DNA of 64,000 nt from Oasisia sp. SBJ-2009 (GCA_964017155.1 OZ024867.1:15093500-15157499); one strand, 5' to 3'; shown: positions 25,293 to 39,582, counted from the first letter of the stretch. Made by a program: numbers and translations. Notes: a model not told the origin generated them from the letters alone.

Positions 25293-26546
25293 TCAGACTT
25301 GGTGTGTAAGACATGGTGTGTAACACTTGGTGTGTAAGACATGGTGTGTAAGACTTGGTGTGTAAGATATGGTGTGTAATACTTGATATGTAAGACTTGG
25401 TGTGTAAGACATGGTGTGTAAGACTTGGTGTGTAAGACATGGTGTGTAAGACATGGTGTATAAGACCTGGTGTTTAACACATGGTGTGTAAGACTTGGTG
25501 TGTAAGACATGGTGTGTTGGACATGGTGTATACGACATGGTGTGTAAGACTTAGTTTGTAAAACTTGGTGTGTAAGACATGGTGTGTAAGACCTGGTGTG
25601 TAAGACATGGTGTGTACGACATGGTGTGTAAGACTTGGTGTGTAAGACTCGGTGTGTAAGATTTGGTGTGTAAGACATGGTGTGTAAGACTTGGTGTGAA
25701 AGACTTGGTGTGTAAGACTTGATGTGTAAGACTTGGTGTGTAAGACTTGGTGTGTAAGACACGGTGTGTAATACTTGATGTGTAAGACTTGATGTGTAAG
25801 AATTGATGTGTAAGACTAGGTGTGTAAGACTTGATGTGTAAGACTTGGTGTGAAACACTTGATGTGTAAGACTTGATGTGTAAGACTTGATGTGTAAGAC
25901 TTGGTGAGTAAGACTTGGTGTGTAAGACTTGGTGTGTAAGACATGGTGTGTTATACTTGATGTGTAAGATTTGATGTGTAAGACTAGGTGTGAAAGACAT
26001 GGTGTGTAAGACTTGGTGTGTAAGACATGGTGTGTAAGACTTGGTGTGTAAGACATGGTGTGTAAGACTTGGTGTGTAAGACATGGTGTGTAAGACATGG
26101 TGTGTAAGACTTGGTGTATAACACATGGTGTGTAAGACTTGGTGTGTAAGACATGGTGTGTAATACTTGATATGTAAGATTTGATGTGTAAGACATGGTG
26201 TGTAAGACTTGGTGTGTAAGACATGGTGTGTAAGACTTGGTGTGTAAGACATGGTGTGTAAGACTTGGTGTGTAAGACATGGTGTGTAAGACTTGGTGTG
26301 AAAGACTTGGTGTGTAAGACTTGATGTGTAAGAGTTGGTGTGTAAGACTTGGTGTGTAAGACATGGTGTGTAATACTTGATGTGTAAGACTTGATGTGTA
26401 AGACTTGATATGTAAGACTTGGTGTGTAAGACTTGATGTGTAAGACTTGGTGTGAAACACTTGATGTGTAAGACTTGATGTGTAAGACTTGATGTGTAAG
26501 ATTTGGTGAGTAAGACTTGGTGTGTAAGACTTGGTGTGTAAGACAT
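25293..26546. repeat. Block K, copy 3
   Basis: The full ordered marker set of block K is present. It lies in the first member of the 4,779-bp tandem duplication. Confidence 0.85.
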
Positions 26547-27079
26547 GGTGTGTTATACTTGATGTGTAAGATTTGATGTGTAAGACAGGGTGTGAAAGAC
26601 ATGGTGTGTAAGACTTGGTGTGTAAGACATGGTGTGTAAGACTTGGTGTGTAAGACATGGTGTGTAAGACTTGGTGTGTAAGATATGGTGTGTAATACTT
26701 GATATGTAAGACTTGGTGTGTAAGACATGGTGTGTAAGACTTGGTGTGTAAGACATGGTGTGTAAGACATGGTGTGTAAGACTTGGTGTGAAACACTTGA
26801 TGTGTAAGACTTGATGTGTAAGACTTGATGTGTAAGACTTGGTGAGTAAGACTTGGTGTGTAAGACTTGGTGTGTAAGACATGGTGTGTTATACTTGATG
26901 TGTAAGATTTGATGTGTAAGACAGGGTGTGAAAGACATGGTGTGTAAGACTTGGTGTGTAAGACATGGTGTGTAAGACTTGGTGTGTAAGACATGGTGTG
27001 TAAGACTTGGTGTGTAAGACATGGTGTGTAACACTTGGTGTGTAAGACATGGTGTGTAAGACTTGGTGTGTAAGATATG

Positions 27080-27117
27080 GTGTGTTATACTTGATATGGT
27101 GTGTTATACTTGATATG
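27080..27117. repeat. 19-bp direct duplication with 5-bp register shift, copy 1
   Basis: GTGTGTTATACTTGATATG occurs twice in direct succession (27080-27098 and 27099-27117). GATATG precedes the first copy and ends each copy, so the duplication is flanked by 6-bp microhomology. Unit starts change from 9 to 0 modulo 14. Equivalent sites such as 8432-8464 have the sequence once. Confidence 0.93.
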
Positions 27118-30071
27118 TAAGACTTGGTGTGTAAGACATGGTGTGTAAGACTTGGTGTGTAAGACATGGTGTGTAAGACATGGTGTGTATGACCTGGTGT
27201 GTAAGACATGGTGTGTAAGACCTGGTGTGTAAGACATGGTGTATAAGACTTGGTGTGTAAGACATGGTGTGTAAGACTTGGTGTGTAAGATATGGTGTGT
27301 AAGACTTGGTGTGTAAGATATGGTGTGTAATACTTGATATGTAAGACTTGGTGTGTAAGACATGGTGTGTAAGACTTGGTGTGTAAGACATGGTGTGTAA
27401 GACTTGGTGTGTAAGATATGGTGTGTAATACTTGATGTGTAAGACTTGGTGTGAAACACTTGATGTGTAAGACTTGATGTGTAAGACTTGATGTGTAAGA
27501 CTTGGTGAGTAAGACTTGGTGTGTAAGACTTGGTGTGTAAGACATGGTGTGTAATACTTGATATGTAAGATTTGATGTGTAAGACATGGTGTGTAAGACA
27601 TGGTGTGTAAGACTTGCTGTGTAAGACATGGTGTGTAAGACTTGGTGTGTAAGACATGGTGTGTAAGACTTGGTGTGTAAGACATGGTGTGTAAGACTTG
27701 GTGTGTAATACTTGATATGTAAGATTTGATGTGTAAGACATGGTGTGTAAGACATGGTGTGTAAGACTTGGTGTGTAAGACATGGTGTGTAAGACTTGGT
27801 GTGTAAGACATGGTGTGTAAGACTTGGTGCGTAAGACATGGTGTGTAAGACATGGTGTATAAGACCTGGTGTGTAACACATGGTGTGTAAGACTTGGTGT
27901 GTAAGACATGTTGTGTTGGACATGGTGTATACGACATGGTGTGTAAGACTTGGTGTGTAAAACTTGGTGTGTAAGACATGGTGTGTAAGACCTGGTGTGT
28001 AAGACATGGTGTGTACGATATGGTGTGTAAGACTTGGTGTGTAAGACTCGGTGTGTAAGACTTGGTGTGTAAGACATGGTGTGTAAGACTTGGTGTGAAA
28101 GACTTGGTGTGTAAGACTTGGTGTGTAATACTTGATGTGTAAGATTTGATGTGTAAGACTTGATGTGTAAGACTTGGTGTGTAAGACTTGGTGTGTAAGA
28201 CTTGGTGTGTAAGACTTGGTGTGTAAGACATGGTGTGTTATACTTGATGTGTAAGATTTGATGTGTAAGACTTGGTGAGTAAGACTTGGTGTGTAAGACT
28301 TGGTGTGTAAGACATGGTGTGTTATACTTGATGTGTAAGATTTGATGTGTAAGACAGGGTGTGAAAGACATGGTGTGTAAGACTTGGTGTGTAAGACATG
28401 GTGTGTAAGACTTGGTGTGTAACACATGGTGTGTAAGACTTGGTGTGTAAGACATGGTGTGTAAGACTTGGTGTGTAACACATGGTGTGTAAGACTTGGT
28501 GTGTAAGACATGGTGTGTAGGACATGGTGTGTAGGACATGGTGTGTAAGACTTGGTGTGTAAAACTTGGTGTGTAAGACATGGTGTGTAAGACCTGGTGT
28601 GTAAGACATGGTGTGTAAGACCTGGTGTGTAAGACATGGTGTATAAGACTTGGTGTGTAAGACATGGTGTGTAAGACTTGGTGTGTAAGACATGGTGTGT
28701 AAGACTTGGTGTGTAAGATATGGTGTGTAATACTTGATATGTAAGACTTGGTGTGTAAGACATGGTGTGTAAGACTTGGTGTGTAAGACATGGTGTGTAA
28801 GACATGGTGTGTAAGACTTGGTGTGAAACACTTGATGTGTAAGACTTGATGTGTAAGACTTGATGTGTAAGACTTGGTGAGTAAGACTTGGTGTGTAAGA
28901 CTTGGTGTGTAAGACATGGTGTGTTATACTTGATGTGTAAGATTTGATGTGTAAGACAGGGTGTGAAAGACATGGTGTGTAAGACTTGGTGTGTAAGACA
29001 TGGTGTGTAAGACTTGGTGTGTAAGACATGGTGTGTAAGACTTGGTGTGTAAGACATGGTGTGTAACACTTGGTGTGTAAGACATGGTGTGTAAGACTTG
29101 GTGTGTAAGATATGGTGTGTTATACTTGATATGTAAGACTTGGTGTGTAAGACATGGTGTGTAAGACTTGGTGTGTAAGACATGGTGTGTAAGACATGGT
29201 GTGTATGACCTGGTGTGTAAGACATGGTGTGTAAGACCTGGTGTGTAAGACATGGTGTATAAGACTTGGTGTGTAAGACATGGTGTGTAATACTTGGTGT
29301 GTAAGACATGGTGTGTAAGACTTGGTGTGTAAGATATGGTGTGTAATACTTGATATGTAAGACTTGGTGTGTAAGACATGGTGTGTAAGACTTGGTGTGT
29401 AAGACATGGTGTGTAAGACTTGGTGTGTAAGATATGGTGTGTAATACTTGATGTGTAAGACTTGGTGTGAAACACTTGATGTGTAAGACTTGATGTGTAA
29501 GACTTGATGTGTAAGACTTGGTGAGTAAGACTTGGTGTGTAAGACTTGGTGTGTAAGACATGGTGTATTATACTTGATGTGTAAGATTTGATGTGTAAGA
29601 CAGGGTGTGAAAGACATGGTGTGTAAGACTTGGTGTGTAAGACATGGTGTGTAAGACTTGGTGTGTAAGACATGGTGTGTAAGACTTGGTGTGTAAGACA
29701 TGGTGTGTAAGACATGGTGTGTAGGACATGGTGTGTAGGACATGGTGTGTAAGACTTGGTGTGTAAAACTTGGTGTGTAAGACATGGTGTGTATGACCTG
29801 GTGTGTAAGACATGGTGTGTAAGACCTGGTGTGTAAGACATGGTGTGTAAGACTTGGTGTGTAAGACATGGTGTGTAACACTTGGTGTGTAAGACATGGT
29901 GTGTAAGACTTGGTGTGTAAGATATGGTGTGTAATACTTGATATGTAAGACTTGGTGTGTAAGACATGGTGTGTAAGACTTGGTGTGTAAGACATGGTGT
30001 GTAAGACATGGTGTGTATGACCTGGTGTGTAAGACATGGTGTGTAAGACCTGGTGTGTAAGACATGGTGTG

Positions 30072-31325
30072 TCAGACTTGGTGTGTAAGACATGGTGTGT
30101 AACACTTGGTGTGTAAGACATGGTGTGTAAGACTTGGTGTGTAAGATATGGTGTGTAATACTTGATATGTAAGACTTGGTGTGTAAGACATGGTGTGTAA
30201 GACTTGGTGTGTAAGACATGGTGTGTAAGACATGGTGTATAAGACCTGGTGTTTAACACATGGTGTGTAAGACTTGGTGTGTAAGACATGGTGTGTTGGA
30301 CATGGTGTATACGACATGGTGTGTAAGACTTAGTTTGTAAAACTTGGTGTGTAAGACATGGTGTGTAAGACCTGGTGTGTAAGACATGGTGTGTACGACA
30401 TGGTGTGTAAGACTTGGTGTGTAAGACTCGGTGTGTAAGATTTGGTGTGTAAGACATGGTGTGTAAGACTTGGTGTGAAAGACTTGGTGTGTAAGACTTG
30501 ATGTGTAAGACTTGGTGTGTAAGACTTGGTGTGTAAGACACGGTGTGTAATACTTGATGTGTAAGACTTGATGTGTAAGAATTGATGTGTAAGACTAGGT
30601 GTGTAAGACTTGATGTGTAAGACTTGGTGTGAAACACTTGATGTGTAAGACTTGATGTGTAAGACTTGATGTGTAAGACTTGGTGAGTAAGACTTGGTGT
30701 GTAAGACTTGGTGTGTAAGACATGGTGTGTTATACTTGATGTGTAAGATTTGATGTGTAAGACTAGGTGTGAAAGACATGGTGTGTAAGACTTGGTGTGT
30801 AAGACATGGTGTGTAAGACTTGGTGTGTAAGACATGGTGTGTAAGACTTGGTGTGTAAGACATGGTGTGTAAGACATGGTGTGTAAGACTTGGTGTATAA
30901 CACATGGTGTGTAAGACTTGGTGTGTAAGACATGGTGTGTAATACTTGATATGTAAGATTTGATGTGTAAGACATGGTGTGTAAGACTTGGTGTGTAAGA
31001 CATGGTGTGTAAGACTTGGTGTGTAAGACATGGTGTGTAAGACTTGGTGTGTAAGACATGGTGTGTAAGACTTGGTGTGAAAGACTTGGTGTGTAAGACT
31101 TGATGTGTAAGAGTTGGTGTGTAAGACTTGGTGTGTAAGACATGGTGTGTAATACTTGATGTGTAAGACTTGATGTGTAAGACTTGATATGTAAGACTTG
31201 GTGTGTAAGACTTGATGTGTAAGACTTGGTGTGAAACACTTGATGTGTAAGACTTGATGTGTAAGACTTGATGTGTAAGATTTGGTGAGTAAGACTTGGT
31301 GTGTAAGACTTGGTGTGTAAGACAT
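30072..31325. repeat. Block K, copy 4
   Basis: The full marker set is present at 4,779 bp from copy 3, with the same open-frame boundaries on the minus strand. It is the tandem partner of copy 3. Confidence 0.85.
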
Positions 31326-31858
31326 GGTGTGTTATACTTGATGTGTAAGATTTGATGTGTAAGACAGGGTGTGAAAGACATGGTGTGTAAGACTTGGTGT
31401 GTAAGACATGGTGTGTAAGACTTGGTGTGTAAGACATGGTGTGTAAGACTTGGTGTGTAAGATATGGTGTGTAATACTTGATATGTAAGACTTGGTGTGT
31501 AAGACATGGTGTGTAAGACTTGGTGTGTAAGACATGGTGTGTAAGACATGGTGTGTAAGACTTGGTGTGAAACACTTGATGTGTAAGACTTGATGTGTAA
31601 GACTTGATGTGTAAGACTTGGTGAGTAAGACTTGGTGTGTAAGACTTGGTGTGTAAGACATGGTGTGTTATACTTGATGTGTAAGATTTGATGTGTAAGA
31701 CAGGGTGTGAAAGACATGGTGTGTAAGACTTGGTGTGTAAGACATGGTGTGTAAGACTTGGTGTGTAAGACATGGTGTGTAAGACTTGGTGTGTAAGACA
31801 TGGTGTGTAACACTTGGTGTGTAAGACATGGTGTGTAAGACTTGGTGTGTAAGATATG

Positions 31859-31896
31859 GTGTGTTATACTTGATATGGTGTGTTATACTTGATATG
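31859..31896. repeat. 19-bp direct duplication with 5-bp register shift, copy 2
   Basis: Same structure as at 27080-27117, exactly 4,779 bp away: GTGTGTTATACTTGATATG at 31859-31877 and 31878-31896. Unit starts change from 0 to 5 modulo 14 and stay there to the end of the window. It is explained as a passenger of the 4,779-bp duplication rather than a second independent event. Confidence 0.93.
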
Positions 31897-32834
31897 TAAG
31901 ACTTGGTGTGTAAGACATGGTGTGTAAGACTTGGTGTGTAAGACATGGTGTGTAAGACATGGTGTGTATGACCTGGTGTGTAAGACATGGTGTGTAAGAC
32001 CTGGTGTGTAAGACATGGTGTATAAGACTTGGTGTGTAAGACATGGTGTGTAAGACTTGGTGTGTAAGACATGGTGTGTAAGACTTGGTGTGTAAGATAT
32101 GGTGTGTAATACTTGATATGTAAGACTTGGTGTGTAAGACATGGTGTGTAAGACTTGGTGTGTAAGACATGGTGTGTAAGACTTGGTGTGTAAGATATGG
32201 TGTGTAATACTTGATGTGTAAGACTTGGTGTGAAACACTTGATGTGTAAGACTTGATGTGTAAGACTTGATGTGTAAGACTTGGTGAGTAAGACTTGGTG
32301 TGTAAGACTTGGTGTGTAAGACATGGTGTATTATACTTGATGTGTAAGATTTGATGTGTAAGACAGGGTGTGAAAGACATGGTGTGTAAGACTTGGTGTG
32401 TAAGACATGGTGTGTAAGACTTGGTGTGTAAGACATGGTGTGTAAGACTTGGTGTGTAAGACATGGTGTGTAAGACATGGTGTGTAGGACATGGTGTGTA
32501 GGACATGGTGTGTAAGACTTGGTGTGTAAAACTTGGTGTGTAAGACATGGTGTGTATGACCTGGTGTGTAAGACATGGTGTGTAAGACCTGGTGTGTAAG
32601 ACATGGTGTGTAAGACTTGGTGTGTAAGACATGGTGTGTAACACTTGGTGTGTAAGACATGGTGTGTAAGACTTGGTGTGTAAGATATGGTGTGTAATAC
32701 TTGATATGTAAGACTTGGTGTGTAAGACATGGTGTGTAAGACTTGGTGTGTAAGACATGGTGTGTAAGACATGGTGTGTATGACCTGGTGTGTAAGACAT
32801 GGTGTGTAAGACCTGGTGTGTAAGACATGGTGTG

Positions 32835-34088
32835 TCAGACTTGGTGTGTAAGACATGGTGTGTAACACTTGGTGTGTAAGACATGGTGTGTAAGACTTGG
32901 TGTGTAAGATATGGTGTGTAATACTTGATATGTAAGACTTGGTGTGTAAGACATGGTGTGTAAGACTTGGTGTGTAAGACATGGTGTGTAAGACATGGTG
33001 TATAAGACCTGGTGTTTAACACATGGTGTGTAAGACTTGGTGTGTAAGACATGGTGTGTTGGACATGGTGTATACGACATGGTGTGTAAGACTTAGTTTG
33101 TAAAACTTGGTGTGTAAGACATGGTGTGTAAGACCTGGTGTGTAAGACATGGTGTGTACGACATGGTGTGTAAGACTTGGTGTGTAAGACTCGGTGTGTA
33201 AGATTTGGTGTGTAAGACATGGTGTGTAAGACTTGGTGTGAAAGACTTGGTGTGTAAGACTTGATGTGTAAGACTTGGTGTGTAAGACTTGGTGTGTAAG
33301 ACACGGTGTGTAATACTTGATGTGTAAGACTTGATGTGTAAGAATTGATGTGTAAGACTAGGTGTGTAAGACTTGATGTGTAAGACTTGGTGTGAAACAC
33401 TTGATGTGTAAGACTTGATGTGTAAGACTTGATGTGTAAGACTTGGTGAGTAAGACTTGGTGTGTAAGACTTGGTGTGTAAGACATGGTGTGTTATACTT
33501 GATGTGTAAGATTTGATGTGTAAGACTAGGTGTGAAAGACATGGTGTGTAAGACTTGGTGTGTAAGACATGGTGTGTAAGACTTGGTGTGTAAGACATGG
33601 TGTGTAAGACTTGGTGTGTAAGACATGGTGTGTAAGACATGGTGTGTAAGACTTGGTGTATAACACATGGTGTGTAAGACTTGGTGTGTAAGACATGGTG
33701 TGTAATACTTGATATGTAAGATTTGATGTGTAAGACATGGTGTGTAAGACTTGGTGTGTAAGACATGGTGTGTAAGACTTGGTGTGTAAGACATGGTGTG
33801 TAAGACTTGGTGTGTAAGACATGGTGTGTAAGACTTGGTGTGAAAGACTTGGTGTGTAAGACTTGATGTGTAAGAGTTGGTGTGTAAGACTTGGTGTGTA
33901 AGACATGGTGTGTAATACTTGATGTGTAAGACTTGATGTGTAAGACTTGATATGTAAGACTTGGTGTGTAAGACTTGATGTGTAAGACTTGGTGTGAAAC
34001 ACTTGATGTGTAAGACTTGATGTGTAAGACTTGATGTGTAAGATTTGGTGAGTAAGACTTGGTGTGTAAGACTTGGTGTGTAAGACAT
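32835..34088. repeat. Block K, copy 5
   Basis: The full marker set is present, 23,390 bp from copy 1. It lies 2,763 bp right of copy 4, a spacing that includes the 5-bp shift at 31.88 kb. Confidence 0.85.
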
Positions 34089-37000
34089 GGTGTGTTATAC
34101 TTGATGTGTAAGATTTGATGTGTAAGACAGGGTGTGAAAGACATGGTGTGTAAGACTTGGTGTGTAAGACATGGTGTGTAAGACTTGGTGTGTAAGACAT
34201 GGTGTGTAAGACTTGGTGTGTAAGACATGGTGTGTAAGACATGGTGTGTAAGACTTGGTGTGTAACACATGGTGTGTAAGACTTGGTGTGTAAGACATGG
34301 TGTGTAGGACATGGTGTGTAGGACATGGTGTGTAAGACTTGGTGTGTAAAACTTGGTGTGTAAGACATGGTGTGTAAGACCTGGTGTGTAAGACATGGTG
34401 TGTAAGACCTGGTGTGTAAGACATGGTGTGTAAGACTTGGTGTGTAAGACATGGTGTGTAAGACTTGGTGTGTAAGACATGGTGTGTAAGACTTGGTGTG
34501 TAAGATATAGTGTGTAATACTTGATATGTAAGACTTGGTGTGTAAGACATGGTGTGTAAGACTTGGTGTGTAAGACATGGTGTGTAAGACATGGTGTGTT
34601 GGACATGGTATATACGACATGGTGTGTAAGACTTGGTGTGTAAAACTTGGTGTGTAAGACATGGTGTGTAAGACCTGGTGTGTAAGACATGGTGTGTAAG
34701 ACCTGGTGTGTAAGACATGGTGTATAAGACTTGGTGTGTAAGACATGGTGTGTAAGACTTGGTGTGTAAGACATGGTGTGTAAGACTTGGTGTGTAAGAT
34801 ATGGTGTGTAATACTTGATATGTAAGACTTGGTGTGTAAGACATGGTGTGTAAGACTTGGTGTGTAAGACATGGTGTGTAAGACATGGTGTATAAGACCT
34901 GGTGTGTAACACATGGTGTGTAAGACTTGGTGTGTAAGACATGGTGTGTTGGACATGGTGTATACGACATGGTGTGTAAGACTTGGTGTGTAAAACTTGG
35001 TGTGTAAGACATGGTGTGTAAGACCTGGTGTGTAAGACATGGTGTGTAAGACTTGGTGTGTAAGATATGGTGTGTAATACTTGATATGTAAGACTTGGTG
35101 TGTAAGACATGGTGTGTAAGACTTGGTGTGTAAGACATGGTGTGTAAGACATGGTGTATAAGACCTGGTGTTTAACACATGGTGTGTAAGACATGGTGTG
35201 TTGGACATGGTATATACGACATGGTGTGTAAGACTTGGTGTGTAAAACTTGGTGTGTAAGACATGGTGTGTAAGACCTGGTGTGTAAGACATGGTGTGTA
35301 AGACCTGGTGTGTAAGACATGGTGTATAAGACTTGGTGTGTAAGACATGGTGTGTAAGACTTGGTGTGTAAGACATGGTGTGTAAGACTTGGTGTGTAAG
35401 ATATGGTGTGTAATACTTGATATGTAAGACTTGGTGTGTAAGACATGGTGTGTAAGACTTGGTGTGTAAGACATGGTGTGTAAGACATGGTGTATAAGAC
35501 CTGGTGTGTAACACATGGTGTGTAAGACTTGGTGTGTAAAACTTGGTGTGTAAGACATGGTGTGTATGACCTGGTGTGCAAGACATGGTGTGTAAGACCT
35601 GGTGTGTAAGACATGGTGTGTAAGACTTGGTGTGTAAGACATGGTGTGTAAGACTTGGTGTGTAAGACATGGTGTGTAAGACTTGGTGTGTAAGATATGG
35701 TGTGTAATACTTGATATGTAAGACTTGGTGTGTAAGACATGGTGTGTAAGACTTGGTGTGTAAGACATGGTGTGTAAGACATGGTGTATAAGACCTGGTG
35801 TTTAACACATGGTGTGTAAGACTTGGTGTGTAAGACATGGTGTGTTGGACATGGTGTATACGACATGGTGTGTAAGACTTGGTGTGTAAAACTTGGTGTG
35901 TAAGACATGGTGTGTAAGACCTGGTGTGTAAGACATGGTGTGTACGACATGGTGTGTAAGACTTGGTGTGTAAGACTCGGTGTGTAAGATTTGGTGTGTA
36001 AGACATGGTGTGTAAGACTTGGTGTGAAAGACTTGGTGTGTAAGACTTGATGTGTAAGACTTGGTGTGTAAGACTTGGTGTGTAAGACACGGTGTGTAAT
36101 ACTTGATGTGTAAGACTTGATGTGTAAGACTTGATGTGTAAGACTTGGTGTGTAAGACTTGATGTGTAAGACTTGGTGTGAAACACTTGATGTGTAAGAC
36201 TTGATGTGTAAGACTTGATGTGTAAGACTTGGTGAGTAAGACTTGGTGTGTAAGACTTGGTGTGTAAGACATGGTGTGTTATACTTGATGTGTAAGATTT
36301 GATGTGTAAGACAGGGTGTGAAAGACATGGTGTGTAAGACTTGGTGTGTAAGACATGGTGTGTAAGACTTGGTGTGTAAGACATGGTGTGTAATACTTGG
36401 TGTGTAAGACTTGATGTGTAAGACTTGGTGTTTAAGACTTGGTGTGTAAGACATGGTGTGTAATACTTGATGTGTAAGACTTGATGTGTAAGACTTGATG
36501 TGTAAGACTTGGTGTGTAAGACTTGATGTGTAAGACTTGGTGTGAAACACTTGATGTGTAAGACTTGATGTGTAAGACTTGATGTGTAAGACTTGGTGAG
36601 TAAGACTTGGTGTGTAAGACTTGGTGTGTAAGACATGGTGTGTTATACTTGATGTGTAAGATTTGATGTGTAAGACAGGGTGTGAAAGACATGGTGTGTA
36701 AGACTTGGTGTGTAAGACATGGTGTGTAAGACTTGGTGTGTAACACATGGTGTGTAAGACTTGGTGTGTAAGACATGGTGTGTAGGACATGGTGTGTAGG
36801 ACATGGTGTGTAAGACTTGGTGTGTAAAACTTGGTGTGTAAGACATGGTGTGTAAGACCTGGTGTGTAAGACATGGTGTGTAAGACCTGGTGTGTAAGAC
36901 ATGGTGTATAAGACTTGGTGTGTAAGACATGGTGTGTAAGACTTGGTGTGTAAGACATGGTGTGTAAGACTTGGTGTGTAAGATATGGTGTGTAATACTT

Positions 37001-39582
37001 GATATGTAAGACTTGGTGTGTAAGACATGGTGTGTAAGACTTGGTGTGTAAGACATGGTGTGTAAGACATGGTGTATAAGACCTGGTGTGTAACACATGG
37101 TGTGTAAGACTTGGTGTGTAAGACATGGTGTGTTGGACATGGTGTATACGACATGGTGTGTAAGACTTGGTGTGTAAAACTTGGTGTGTAAGACATGGTG
37201 TGTAAGACCTGGTGTGTAAGACATGGTGTGTACGACATGGTGTGTAGGACTTGGTGTGTAAGACTCGGTGTGTAACACTTGGTGTGTAAGACATGGTGTG
37301 TAAGACTTGATGTGTAAGACTTGGTGTGAAACACTTGATGTGTAAGACTTGATGTGTAAGACTTGATGTGTAAGACTTGGTGAGTAAGACTTGGTGTGTA
37401 AGACTTGGTGTGTAAGACATGGTGTGTTATACTTGATGTGTAAGATTTGATGTGTAAGACAGGGTGTGAAAGACATGGTGTGTAAGACTTGGTGTGTAAG
37501 ACATGGTGTGTAAGACTTGGTGTGTAAGACATGGTGTGTAATACTTGGTGTGTAAGACTTGATGTGTAAGACTTGGTGTTTAAGACTTGGTGTGTAAGAC
37601 ATGGTGTGTAATACTTGATGTGTAAGACTTGATGTGTAAGACTTGATGTGTAAGACTTGGTGTGTAAGACTTGATGTGTAAGACTTGGTGTGAAACACTT
37701 GATGTGTAAGACTTGATGTGTAAGACTTGATGTGTAAGACTTGGTGAGTAAGACTTGGTGTGTAAGACTTGGTGTGTAAGACATGGTGTGTTATACTTGA
37801 TGTGTAAGATTTGATGTGTAAGACAGGGTGTGAAAGACATGGTGTGTAAGACTTGGTGTGTAAGACATGGTGTGTAAGACTTGGTGTGTAACACATGGTG
37901 TGTAAGACTTGGTGTGTAAGACATGGTGTGTAAGACTTGGTGTGTAACACATGGTGTGTAAGACTTGGTGTGTAAGACATGGTGTGTAGGACATGGTGTG
38001 TAGGACATGGTGTGTAAGACTTGGTGTGTAAAACTTGGTGTGTAAGACATGGTGTGTAAGACCTGGTGTGTAAGACATGGTGTGTAAGACCTGGTGTGTA
38101 AGACATGGTGTATAAGACTTGGTGTGTAAGACATGGTGTGTAAGACTTGGTGTGTAAGACATGGTGTGTAAGACTTGGTGTGTAAGATATGGTGTGTAAT
38201 ACTTGATATGTAAGACTTGGTGTGTAAGACATGGTGTGTAAGACTTGGTGTGTAAGACATGGTGTGTAAGACATGGTGTGTAAGACTTGGTGTGAAACAC
38301 TTGATGTGTAAGACTTGATGTGTAAGACTTGATGTGTAAGACTTGGTGAGTAAGACTTGGTGTGTAAGACTTGGTGTGTAAGACATGGTGTGTTATACTT
38401 GATGTGTAAGATTTGATGTGTAAGACAGGGTGTGAAAGACATGGTGTGTAAGACTTGGTGTGTAAGACATGGTGTGTAAGACTTGGTGTGTAAGACATGG
38501 TGTGTAAGACTTGGTGTGTAAGACATGGTGTGTAACACTTGGTGTGTAAGACATGGTGTGTAAGACTTGGTGTGTAAGATATGGTGTGTTATACTTGATA
38601 TGTAAGACTTGGTGTGTAAGACATGGTGTGTAAGACTTGGTGTGTAAGACATGGTGTGTAAGACATGGTGTGTATGACCTGGTGTGTAAGACATGGTGTG
38701 TAAGACCTGGTGTGTAAGACATGGTGTATAAGACTTGGTGTGTAAGACATGGTGTGTAAGACTTGGTGTGTAAGACATGGTGTGTAAGACTTGGTGTGTA
38801 AGATATGGTGTGTAATACTTGATATGTAAGACTTGGTGTGTAAGACATGGTGTGTAAGACTTGGTGTGTAAGACATGGTGTGTAAGACTTGGTGTGTAAG
38901 ATATGGTGTGTAATACTTGATATGTAAGACTTGGTGTGTAAGACATGGTGTGTAAGACTTGATGTGTAAGACTTGGTGTGAAACACTTGATGTGTAAGAC
39001 TTGATGTGTAAGACTTGATGTGTAAGACTTGGTGAGTAAGACTTGGTGTGTAAGACTTGGTGTGTAAGACATGGTGTATTATACTTGATGTGTAAGATTT
39101 GATGTGTAAGACAGGGTGTGAAAGACATGGTGTGTAAGACTTGGTGTGTAAGACATGGTGTGTAAGACTTGGTGTGTAAGACATGGTGTGTAAGACTTGG
39201 TGTGTAAGACATGGTGTGTAAGACATGGTGTGTAGGACATGGTGTGTAGGACATGGTGTGTAAGACTTGGTGTGTAAAACTTGGTGTGTAAGACATGGTG
39301 TGTATGACCTGGTGTGTAAGACATGGTGTGTAAGACCTGGTGTGTAAGACATGGTGTGTAAGACTTGGTGTGTAAGACATGGTGTGTAACACTTGGTGTG
39401 TAAGACATGGTGTGTAAGACTTGGTGTGTAAGATATGGTGTGTAATACTTGATATGTAAGACTTGGTGTGTAAGACATGGTGTGTAAGACTTGGTGTGTA
39501 AGACATGGTGTGTAAGACATGGTGTGTATGACCTGGTGTGTAAGACATGGTGTGTAAGACCTGGTGTGTAAGACATGGTGTG

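Larger units (their letters stand above)
22762..27540. repeat. First member of the 4,779-bp tandem duplication
   Basis: The pattern matches 27541-32319 at an offset of 4,779 bp, which is 341 units plus 5 bp. The extra 5 bp comes from the 19-bp duplication at 27080-27117. Anchors include CTTGCTG at 22833 and 27612, and GTGTCAGAC near 25290 and 30069. The junction is visible at about 27541, where a cassette is followed directly by GTAATACTTGATATG instead of a GTTATAC unit. Confidence 0.85.
27541..32319. repeat. Second member of the 4,779-bp tandem duplication
   Basis: Partner of 22762-27540. It starts inside block L (CTTGCTG at 27612, ATGTTGTG and TACGATATGG near 27.9-28.0 kb) without the AGCCCTGG part, contains block K copy 4, and ends near 32320, where the pattern joins super-repeat II. 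One difference noted is GATATGG at about 27290 against GACATGG at the matching site in this member. Confidence 0.85.
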
